DNA of 6,916 bases, taken from assembly GCA_023419055.1 (NCBI GenBank), contig JAEZYO010000382.1, positions 1-6,916 of the forward strand, written 5' to 3'. Every line of letters starts with the position of its first letter. The stretch's first letter is position 1. The DNA comes from Pseudomonadota bacterium. GTDB taxonomy: Bacteria; Myxococcota; Polyangia; Polyangiales; Polyangiaceae. Under the pieces are notes generated by a model that was not told the origin of the DNA, made no database searches, and was given only the letters and a program-made list of their open reading frames with translations. Position numbers and translations under genes: made by a program. Positions 1 to 5,393 of this stretch are shown piece after piece.

Positions 1-2
1 AA

Positions 3-752
3 GAGGAGGTGGTCGCCGAGCTCGTGGAGCTCCGCGAGCGGCGCCTCGAGCTCGTCGCGCGAGACGGCGCCTCCGCTGCCGACCACTACTTTCAAGCGGA
101 GCAAAATGCGCGCGTGGTGAGGAGCGCGGAGGAGTACTACCGCTCGATGTTCCGCGGCCGCATCTCGTCGTGGAATCTCCGCGACACGCACATGGTCGAA
201 ACGCTGGACGAGCTCATGAAGCACCTAGGGCAGCGCTGGTCCAGGCCGAAGGCCGTAGTGTGGGCGCACAACTCACACGTCGGTGACGCGCGAGCCACCG
301 ACATGGCCCGCATCGGCGAGCTCAACATCGGCGAGCTCGTGCGACGGCGCTACCCGGGTCGCACGTTCTCGATTGGCTTCAGCACCTACTCCGGCACGGT
401 GACTGCTGCATCGAGCTGGGGCGGCACGGCGGAGCGCAAGCGCGTGCGGCCAGGCTTGCCCCATAGCCTCGAGGAGCTCTTTCACTGTGTCAGCGCGAGA
501 GCCTTCTCGTTGTGCCTAGAAGAGCGCGAGCTCGAGAGCGTGCCGGCCCTCGCCGAGCCGCGCCTTCAGCGCGCCATCGGCGTCATCTACAAGCCCGAGA
601 GCGAACGGCAGAGTCACTACTTTCACGTCCGGCTCCGCGAGCAGTTCGACGCCATGATCCACATCGACCAAAGTCACGCGCTCGAGCCCCTGGAGCCAGG
701 GGCGGGGTGGATGGGCGGCGAGGCTCCGGAGACGTTCCCGAGCGGCCTCTAG
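3..752 (+). CDS. Erythromycin esterase family protein, C-terminal part (5' truncated by window)
   Basis: The reading frame is open to the left edge, so this is the C-terminal ~250 residues of a protein whose family is usually about 400 residues or more. A GTG at 9 is only an internal valine. Counting from that codon, the family signatures are WNLRDTHM (residues 55-62), WAHNSH with the conserved HNxH pair (His87, His90), GDARATDM just after it, and GELNIGELVR (103-112), followed by a GFSTYSGTVTAA segment. In characterised members (EreA/EreB/EreC) such His and Glu residues form the active site that hydrolyses the macrolide lactone. The N-terminal catalytic residues lie outside the window. Most chromosomal members of this family in environmental bacteria have no proven macrolide activity, so the substrate is unknown. 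No signal peptide can be judged. The next gene starts 112 bases downstream on the same strand. Confidence 0.88.
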   Translation, partial: EEVVAELVELRERRLELVARDGASAADHYFQAEQNARVVRSAEEYYRSMFRGRISSWNLRDTHMVETLDELMKHLGQRWSRPKAVVWAHNSHVGDARATDMARIGELNIGELVRRRYPGRTFSIGFSTYSGTVTAASSWGGTAERKRVRPGLPHSLEELFHCVSARAFSLCLEERELESVPALAEPRLQRAIGVIYKPESERQSHYFHVRLREQFDAMIHIDQSHALEPLEPGAGWMGGEAPETFPSGL

Positions 753-822
753 CGCGTCGAAGCGCCTCCGGCGGAAGGGGCCCACCAGCACCCCGAGCGC
801 GCTGAAATGCGCAGTAATCCCC

Positions 823-840
823 GCGGCGCCGGCCGCTCCT
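823..840 (+). terminator. Weak terminator-like hairpin
   Basis: An inverted repeat GCGGC-GCCG-GCCGC (823-836) is followed by TCCT and TTCC, a pyrimidine run but not a clean T tract. It lies 71 bases after the esterase stop and 28 bases before the FHA gene, so it could end the upstream transcript or form part of the FHA leader. Five-base GC stems are common by chance in DNA this rich in GC. Confidence 0.2.
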
Positions 841-864
841 TTCCGCTAAGATTCACCGAGAACG

Positions 865-1236
865 ATGGACCGATCCAGGCGTATGACTCCCTCTGGCACG
901 CCGGCGGTGAGGGCGCCCGCCCCGTCCAATCACCCGCGCCCGAGGGGTAATCTGCTGCTCGCGCCGGCGCATTTGCTGCACCCCTCCGGCACCATCGAGC
1001 TCGAAGAGGGCAAGTCGGTCGCCATCGGTCGCGACGCGTCTTGCGAGGTCGTCCTCGTCGATCCGCTGACCTCCCGCCGTCACGCGACGATCAGCGTGCT
1101 CTCCGACGCCATCGTCCTCGAGGATTGTTCGAGCACCAACGGCGTCTACTTGAACGGCGTGCGCATCTTCGGGAGCGCCCTGCTCCGCGCCGGCGACAGC
1201 ATCTTGATCGGAGCGACGCAGCTTTCCGCCTTCTGA
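865..1236 (+). CDS. Stand-alone FHA-domain protein (phosphothreonine reader)
   Basis: This is a 123-residue cytoplasmic protein, almost entirely one forkhead-associated domain (about residues 30-123) after a Pro/Arg-rich flexible tail. The full FHA signature is present: GR at 55-56, SRRH at 70-73, STNG at 90-93 and NG at 97-98, with the usual closing L-x-x-GDSILIG at 107-116. In the family the Arg, Ser and Asn of these motifs grip a phosphothreonine peptide. The expected role is therefore to recruit a partner phosphorylated by a Ser/Thr protein kinase. No kinase or other output domain lies in the window. An in-frame TAA at 847-849 limits the start to 865 or later. Met7 (883) is an alternative, and neither has a strong Shine-Dalgarno sequence. 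The tail holds Thr-Pro dipeptides (T8, T12). The partner is unknown. Confidence 0.9.
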   Translation: MDRSRRMTPSGTPAVRAPAPSNHPRPRGNLLLAPAHLLHPSGTIELEEGKSVAIGRDASCEVVLVDPLTSRRHATISVLSDAIVLEDCSSTNGVYLNGVRIFGSALLRAGDSILIGATQLSAF

Positions 1237-1293
1237 AGCTCGACGCCGCTTCCGCCAAGGGAAACGACGGCGACCGCGAAGGTCCGAGCTCGT

Positions 1294-1322
1294 GGGGACT
1301 CTAACGCAGGGAGAGTCACCCC
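1294..1322 (+). promoter_or_regulatory. Hairpin abutting the start codon, SD in its loop
   Basis: GGGG (1294-1297) plus ACTCT (1298-1302) can pair with AGAGT (1312-1316) plus CCCC (1319-1322), leaving a two-base bulge (CA, 1317-1318). The loop 1303-1311 holds most of the Shine-Dalgarno sequence AGGGAG (1308-1313), and the stem ends directly before the ATG at 1323. Nine base pairs in 29 bases could modulate ribosome access to the lipoprotein mRNA. The pairing is seen in the sequence. A regulatory role is inference. Confidence 0.35.
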
Positions 1323-2969
1323 ATGCTTCATTCCTTCGAGAAGTGCTTGCTTTTGAGCCTCGTTGCCATCGGTTGCTCTGATCCCGCCCCGACGGAAAGT
1401 GCGCTCGAAACCGCCGAGCAAGCGCTCGTTCCCGAGATCGACGCGCGGCGGTCGCTCGCGGTGACGGACCAGGTGATCGTCTCGCAGTTTTCACTACAGG
1501 CGGTGCTCGATCGACTCGTCACGCCGCCGCAAACCAGCCTGTCCCTGTTTCAGGGCTGGATGCAAAGCTACGCGGTCTGCAGCGAGGTCATCGATGGCGT
1601 GGTGGTGCCGAACTCCTTCAACGGCTTCCCGTTCACGTGTCGGCCAGCCGACGCCGCGGACCAGCAACCCTTCGACCCGAGTCAAGCCACCGACTACTTC
1701 GCGGTCGGCTTGTTCAACCGCTTCGACCTCGCGCCTGCCAGTGGAGAAAACTGCGGGGAATATCGCATCGTCTTCGCTCGACGTTCCGGCCTCTTGAACG
1801 CGGGCCGTTCCCGGAAGTTCTTGATCTTCGAAGCGGTTCTTCCGAACCCGACGCCTGCGGAGGGCCTGGCGGGCTGCCTCCCCGTCGCGAGGTTCTGGGC
1901 CGATCTCAGCGCGGTCGCCTCGACGGAGGAGCGCACCGCCCGGCTCCAGCAATTCTTCTTCGACGGCATTCCCGGCTTTGCTCCGGCGATCCATCCCGAT
2001 CACTACGGCGCGCTCGGGGGGCAGATCCGGGTCAACTCGTTCCTGCAGTTTCCGGACTGGAGTCTGCGCGAGTTCAAGGTCGAGACCGTCTGCGACCCGA
2101 CCTGTCAGCAACGGATCGTGCCGGCCCCCACCGCGACCAACCCGCACTTTAGCCTGGTGCGGACGCCGGGCGCTTTTGACGCGCACCCTCTCGCGCAGCA
2201 ATTTCAGCAGACGGCTCTCCTCGAGAACCTTTCCGAGCCGGGCAAGGACCTGCTCGATGGTCAACCCATCACGATGGCCTTCCGCAACGGAAACCTATTC
2301 AACGCTGGCGAAAGCCTGCTGCCGGAGCCGATCGGGGGACCACCCCAACCCACGCTGAGCATCATCGACCAGATGACGAGCCCGGTCGAGCAGGCGATCC
2401 AGCAGCAGCTCATCGCGGTCAGCGCGAACATCACTTCGGGCGATGCGCGCGCGCGCTTGAACGCGCTCACCTGCCAGGGCTGTCATCGCACGGCGAACGA
2501 CACGGAGGTGCACATGATCGGGCAGAGGTTCTGGCCGTCGTCGTTCGGGTTCACGCACACCTCCGAGCAAACTCAAGCGGGCCCGGACGGTCCGCGCTTC
2601 AATCTCTCGACGGCGCTGACCGACAACTTCTTGCCGCAGAGGAAGGCTCACTTGATCGCGTTCTTGTCGCAGTTCTCGGGCCTCGACGCTTTGGTCGACG
2701 TGTACAGCCTCTGGGACTCGGGGTACTGCGCCAATATCACCGTCAGGAATCTCACCGCGAGCGCCGTGAGCTCGTGGCAGGTCGAGATCGATTCGGGGGC
2801 CGGGACGATCGGCAACTACTGGAGCGCCGTGCGGACCGGCGAGCGCCCTTCGTACACGTTCACGCCCGTCTCCTGGAACGCCGGCATTCCTGCGAATGGG
2901 AGCCGGGAGTTCGGCTTCTGTGCGAGCGGAACGAACGCGCCCGAAGTCGTCGGCGTGTCTGCTCCCTGA
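1323..2969 (+). CDS. Lipoprotein with CXXCH haem-c motif and C-terminal CBM2 module
   Basis: The 548-residue product starts with a lipoprotein signal: a short hydrophobic core and the lipobox AIGC, with Cys18 as lipid anchor and Ser at +2. ATG 1323 is supported by AGGGAG at 1308-1313, nine bases upstream. Residues ~45-375 form an unrecognised region with six cysteines (86, 106, 144, 185, 257, 261), suggesting disulfides. It contains FNRFDLAP (131-138) and CGEYRIVFAR (144-153). CQGCH at 384-388 is a single class-I c-type haem site with His388 as proximal ligand; Met398 is a possible but unproven distal ligand. Residues 461-548 match CBM2: W464, W500 and W518 align with the three tryptophans of the cellulose-binding face of CBM2a, and the segment ends in the typical FGF motif. 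Cys469 and Cys533 sit within the module, not at its ends. Substrate and redox role are unknown. It appears to be monocistronic. Confidence 0.85.
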   Translation: MLHSFEKCLLLSLVAIGCSDPAPTESALETAEQALVPEIDARRSLAVTDQVIVSQFSLQAVLDRLVTPPQTSLSLFQGWMQSYAVCSEVIDGVVVPNSFNGFPFTCRPADAADQQPFDPSQATDYFAVGLFNRFDLAPASGENCGEYRIVFARRSGLLNAGRSRKFLIFEAVLPNPTPAEGLAGCLPVARFWADLSAVASTEERTARLQQFFFDGIPGFAPAIHPDHYGALGGQIRVNSFLQFPDWSLREFKVETVCDPTCQQRIVPAPTATNPHFSLVRTPGAFDAHPLAQQFQQTALLENLSEPGKDLLDGQPITMAFRNGNLFNAGESLLPEPIGGPPQPTLSIIDQMTSPVEQAIQQQLIAVSANITSGDARARLNALTCQGCHRTANDTEVHMIGQRFWPSSFGFTHTSEQTQAGPDGPRFNLSTALTDNFLPQRKAHLIAFLSQFSGLDALVDVYSLWDSGYCANITVRNLTASAVSSWQVEIDSGAGTIGNYWSAVRTGERPSYTFTPVSWNAGIPANGSREFGFCASGTNAPEVVGVSAP

Positions 2970-3027
2970 GGCGCATCAGGGCGACCGCGCCGTCACGGCC
3001 TGCCTCTCCGGCGCCCCCGCGTGGGGC
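2964..3027 (+). terminator. Two GC-rich hairpins after the haem/CBM2 lipoprotein gene
   Basis: CCCTGA (2964-2969, including the stop codon) pairs with TCAGGG (2976-2981) across a six-base loop. GCCCC (3013-3017) pairs with GGGGC (3023-3027) across a five-base loop. Neither is followed by a T tract, so an intrinsic terminator is possible only in a weak form. Their position directly after the gene is the main argument. Confidence 0.25.
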
Positions 3028-3167
3028 CATTCGAGGCGGCGGCTGTCGCGCGCGCGAGCGGGGCCGAGCAGCCGGGCCTGCCATTCGCGCCACGCCGTTT
3101 TCCCCGAATCGCGTGAAAGGTGGGACAACCCGGCGAGCTCGATTCTGACCATGCAGGTCCGCGACAC

Positions 3168-3192
3168 CGCGGTGCGGGCGCCTGCACCCGCG
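3168..3192. repeat. Bulged palindrome
   Basis: The 18-base core 3171-3188 (GGTGCGGGC/GCCTGCACC) is self-complementary except for one G/T position. CGC (3168-3170) and GCG (3190-3192) extend the arms after one unpaired C at 3189. It could be a dimeric-regulator site or an RNA hairpin. No T tract follows, which argues against a terminator. Confidence 0.45.
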
Positions 3193-3266
3193 CGCGCAGC
3201 GAGTTGCACCGCGAGAGCCTTTCGCGTGCCGGATCGCCACGCGTGCGCCGAGGTAGGCAGCCGAGC

Positions 3267-3285
3267 TTGAATTAAGCATTGAAAT
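3267..3285 (+). promoter_or_regulatory. AT-rich island, candidate promoter for the propeller lipoprotein
   Basis: In an otherwise very GC-rich intergenic stretch, 3267-3285 is mostly A/T and carries TTGAA twice (3267-3271 and 3279-3283), 12 bases apart. The first copy resembles a sigma-70 -35 element, but no good -10 hexamer follows at normal spacing. It may be a promoter of another class or a regulator site. If transcription starts near here, the mRNA leader would be about 240 bases. Confidence 0.25.
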
Positions 3286-3460
3286 GCCGGGGGCGGCCGC
3301 AGATCCCGCGTGATCGGGGCGCGCGGCGACGGCGGGCCCGTCGAACGCAGCAGGGGCGCGATTTCGCAGCTCGGGCGCCTGCGCAATCATCCACCACCAA
3401 CCTCGGGCGGGTCGGTACGCCGGCATCCCGGATGCAATGGGGGAGGGACGAGATGCCCGC

Positions 3461-3476
3461 GCCCTCACCAGAGGGC
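3461..3476 (+). promoter_or_regulatory. Leader hairpin upstream of the propeller lipoprotein
   Basis: GCCCTC (3461-3466) pairs perfectly with GAGGGC (3471-3476) around an ACCA loop, about 50 bases before the start codon. The same CCCTC arm is also complementary to GAGGG at 3521-3525 inside the Shine-Dalgarno sequence, so two mutually exclusive folds are possible. Function is inferred only. Confidence 0.35.
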
Positions 3477-3517
3477 TCGGCGCGTCGCTTCGGCAGGAGC
3501 GCTGCCGATCTGCATCC

Positions 3518-3525
3518 GAGGAGGG
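3518..3525 (+). promoter_or_regulatory. Ribosome binding site fixing the start at 3529
   Basis: GAGGAGGG ends three bases before ATG 3529, with the core AGGAGG at 3519-3524. It decides the start: the frame is open back to 3310, but only 3529 is preceded by this site and immediately gives a lipoprotein signal peptide. Confidence 0.8.
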
Positions 3526-3528
3526 TTC

Positions 3529-5127
3529 ATGAGAACGGTTGGTATCGTGCTCGGTCTGTTTGCGTTCACTGCCGCTTGCGGCGGCGGTTCGCCCGGGCAG
3601 GGTGGCTTCAACGGCAGCGGAGGCAGCGGCGGCTCCGGTAGCGGGAGCGGTCAGGGCGGCGCGGGCGGTGATGCGACTCCGGGGACGGGCGGCGGCGGCG
3701 CGGGCGCGGCTCTTGACGGCCCGTGCCCCGAGGGGGCGCAAGAGTCCGGCAATACGCCCTGTGGGTTGAACGAGCGAGGCACCCTCATGCGGCTCTGCAC
3801 CGAGGGTGATTGGCGAGACACGCCGTACTGCGTGGATCCCGACGAGTGCATCGACGAGAGCCAGGAATGGGGCGACGTCTGCTCGGAAGGCAAGCAGGGA
3901 CTCAAGCGCTGCAACGCCGGAACCTGGGAGAACGATTGCGTCGAAGGTTGGACCATCACCGCCGGGAGCAGCGAGAGCGACGTCGTGTTCGCGGGTGACG
4001 TTCGGGAAGACGGGACGAGCTACCTCGTAGGACACACGACGGGCAATCTCTCCGGCGAGAACGCGGGGTACGACGACGCCTTCCTGATGAAAGTGGCACC
4101 CAACGGCAAGGTGGTTTGGAAGAGCCAGTGGGGCACCACGGCTCCCGACGCGGCGCACGGCGTCGTCGCGACTTCCTCGGCGATCTTCGTGGTCGGCTAT
4201 ACGAGCTCCGATCTCGGCGGTCAGAACAGCGGCGGAACCACCGACGCCTACCTCCGAAAGGCGACGCCGACGGGAGAAGAGGTGTGGACGAAGCAGTGGG
4301 GAACCCTCGCCATCGAAGCCGCTTCGGACGTGTTCGCCGGCGAGCATCACGTGTTCGTCCTCGGCAGGACCGAGGGCGAGATCGGTGGAAGCAACGAAGG
4401 CAAGAGCGACGCGTGGCTCAGCAAGGTCGATGCCGCGAGCGGCGCCATCGACTGGACGGCGCAGTGGGGCTCGGCCGAGTACGACGACACGGCGCGCGGG
4501 GTGGTGGATTCTGCGGGCGACGTCGTTGTCGTGGGCAGAACCGAAGGCCAGCTCGGGGAGTCCGCGAAGGTGGGCCTCGCTGACGCGTACGTCCGCAAGC
4601 TGAAGGGCGGAGACGCGTCGGAGCTCTGGACGGTTCAGCTCGGCACGAAGGCTCAAGACGGCGCGCTCGACGTCGTCGTGGACGAAGACGACGACGTGCT
4701 CGTCACCGGGTACACGGGCGGCCATTTTCTCGGCGAGAAGAGCAAGGGAGGCCTCGACACCTTCTTGGTCAAGCTCGACGGCGAAGACGGAAGCGTGGTC
4801 TGGGTCACTCAGTGGGGGAGCGACGCCGAGGATCGGCCGGGCGCGTTCGCTCGCGCGCCGAGCGGCAACCTGTACGTCGCAGGCTCGACGCGCGGCACCT
4901 TGCGCGGCCTGAGCGCCGGCCAGAAGGACGCCTTTTTGACCAAGCTCGACCCGGACGGCAAGCTGCTCTGGACCGAGCAGTGGGGCTCCGAGGGCAACGA
5001 TGCGTCGCTCGGCCTCGGGCTCGACTCCGAAGAAGGGATCTACGTGATCGGCGACACCGACGGAGCTCTGACCAAGGAAACGGCAGGCGCGTTCGACGCC
5101 TTCGTCAAACGCTTCTACTCGCATTGA
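3529..5127 (+). CDS. Lipoprotein with Cys-rich region and seven-bladed SBBP beta-propeller
   Basis: The 532-residue product opens with a lipoprotein signal peptide ending TAAC (Cys17). A Gly/Ser-rich linker (about 18-60) should act as a flexible tether from the membrane. Residues 66-137 hold eight cysteines (66, 78, 90, 101, 107, 118, 128, 137), probably four disulfides, arranged as two copies of a C-x-G-x-W-type unit (CTEGDW at 90-95, CNAGTW at 128-133). Residues 141-532 are seven SBBP-like repeats of 56-58 residues, each with a V/L-x-G-x-T strand, a D-A/T-F/Y-L/V-x-K strand and a W-T-x-QWG turn. The last repeat lacks its final strand, and the WTITAG segment at 141-146 can supply it, closing a seven-bladed ring. 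SBBP propellers are usually surface or secreted binding scaffolds. No enzyme motif is seen and the ligand is unknown. It has its own long leader and ends five bases from a convergent ORF. Confidence 0.88.
   Translation: MRTVGIVLGLFAFTAACGGGSPGQGGFNGSGGSGGSGSGSGQGGAGGDATPGTGGGGAGAALDGPCPEGAQESGNTPCGLNERGTLMRLCTEGDWRDTPYCVDPDECIDESQEWGDVCSEGKQGLKRCNAGTWENDCVEGWTITAGSSESDVVFAGDVREDGTSYLVGHTTGNLSGENAGYDDAFLMKVAPNGKVVWKSQWGTTAPDAAHGVVATSSAIFVVGYTSSDLGGQNSGGTTDAYLRKATPTGEEVWTKQWGTLAIEAASDVFAGEHHVFVLGRTEGEIGGSNEGKSDAWLSKVDAASGAIDWTAQWGSAEYDDTARGVVDSAGDVVVVGRTEGQLGESAKVGLADAYVRKLKGGDASELWTVQLGTKAQDGALDVVVDEDDDVLVTGYTGGHFLGEKSKGGLDTFLVKLDGEDGSVVWVTQWGSDAEDRPGAFARAPSGNLYVAGSTRGTLRGLSAGQKDAFLTKLDPDGKLLWTEQWGSEGNDASLGLGLDSEEGIYVIGDTDGALTKETAGAFDAFVKRFYSH
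3949..5124 (+). repeat. Seven in-frame propeller repeats of about 168-174 bases
   Basis: The QWG-type codons recur at 4126, 4294, 4462, 4636 (QLG), 4810 and 4978, giving spacings of 168, 168, 174, 174 and 168 bases. Nucleotide identity between units is low while the protein motif is kept, so this is an old protein-level duplication and not a recent DNA tandem repeat. Confidence 0.8.
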
Positions 5128-5132
5128 GCCGA

Positions 5133-5393
5133 TTAGAAGAAGCCTGCGTCGAGGGCTCCCAGCTTGGAGATCGTACGGAGGTTCCAAGCGATGGACGCGA
5201 GCGCATACCGGCCGACTCCCGAGCTCTCTTCAGGGCTGGAGCCGACGACCGCGTGCAGCACTTTCCCCGAGCGGTCGGCGCTCGCCAGATCCGAGACGAA
5301 GAGTCGGTCGCTCCCCGGGGCATCGGTCTCCCAGAGCTCGTGCTGAAGCGCTCGAGATCGAGCGCTACGAGGCGCCGCCTGACGCAAGATCAC
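5133..5393 (-). CDS. Possible small protein coupled to the DUF2141 gene (unrecognised)
   Basis: An 86-codon frame begins with GTG at 5393, overlapping the TGA of the DUF2141 gene in a four-base GTGA, the classic arrangement for translational coupling. Its third codon positions are largely G or C, as expected of coding sequence here. The product is hydrophilic with no signal peptide or membrane segment. Its C-terminus reads like a folded domain (RYALASIAWNLRTISKLG near residues 64-81). I do not recognise a family; the short length and helix-like end could mean a fragment of a larger gene. It ends five bases from the convergent lipoprotein gene. Against it: no Shine-Dalgarno sequence of its own is obvious, and a strong palindrome lies near its 5' end, which would suit an untranslated 3' region instead. 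Confidence 0.4.
   Translation of the reverse strand: MILRQAAPRSARSRALQHELWETDAPGSDRLFVSDLASADRSGKVLHAVVGSSPEESSGVGRYALASIAWNLRTISKLGALDAGFF
5347..5366. repeat. 20-base palindrome downstream of the DUF2141 gene
   Basis: AGCGCTCGA (5347-5355) and TCGAGCGCT (5358-5366) are perfect inverted arms around two bases. On the minus strand it lies 23 bases after the DUF2141 stop and could form a hairpin that ends or stabilises the operon mRNA. No T tract follows, so an intrinsic terminator of the usual kind is not shown. A dimeric protein binding site is the alternative. Confidence 0.5.

Larger units (their letters stand above)
2970..3528. other. Gene-free region of about 560 bases with inverted repeats
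   Basis: No convincing coding sequence lies here. Short open frames on both strands give Arg/Ala/Ser/Pro-rich translations with no recognisable motif, as expected from random GC-rich DNA. The region contains two hairpins near its left end, a bulged palindrome at 3168-3192, a small AT-rich island at 3267-3285, inverted repeats at 3423-3435 and 3461-3476, and the Shine-Dalgarno sequence of the next gene. It most likely carries the 3' end of one transcript and the promoter and long leader of the next. A small RNA cannot be excluded. Confidence 0.6.

Noticed and set aside
9..11. GTG at 9 as the true start of the esterase-family gene
   Set aside because: The GAGGAGG just before it resembles an SD, but the frame is open to the window edge and the protein would lack the N-terminal catalytic half of the family, so it is read as internal Glu-Glu-Val codons.
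853..1494. A 213-codon minus-strand frame over the FHA gene
   Set aside because: The translation is Arg-rich and low-information, and it overlaps a clear FHA domain and the start of a lipoprotein.
1494..2264. A 256-codon minus-strand frame inside the haem/CBM2 lipoprotein gene
   Set aside because: It is a shadow of the sense gene, with no motif and charged, repetitive composition.
2896..3270. A 124-codon plus-strand frame spanning the end of the CBM2 gene and the gap
   Set aside because: It starts inside the CBM2 module in another frame and has random-like composition.
2976..3386. A 136-codon minus-strand frame filling much of the 2970-3528 gap
   Set aside because: It is rich in Arg, Ala, Ser and Pro with no recognisable domain or clear SD. 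I cannot exclude it fully, but nothing supports it.
3310..3528. N-terminal extension of the propeller lipoprotein to the first in-frame ATG at 3310
   Set aside because: The 73 extra residues are Arg/Pro/Gly-rich and would bury the lipoprotein signal peptide. ATG 3529 has a strong SD.
3604..3718. GGC/AGC-rich stretch as a DNA tandem repeat
   Set aside because: It is a Gly/Ser linker with irregular codon order and no fixed period.
2860..5187. A 775-codon open frame on the minus strand opposite the propeller lipoprotein
   Set aside because: It is long only because GC-rich codons on the plus strand rarely create stops in reverse. Its translation has no recognisable motif, has Arg/Ala-rich stretches, and covers both a real gene and the gene-free region. 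The plus strand has a signal peptide, SD and seven repeats.
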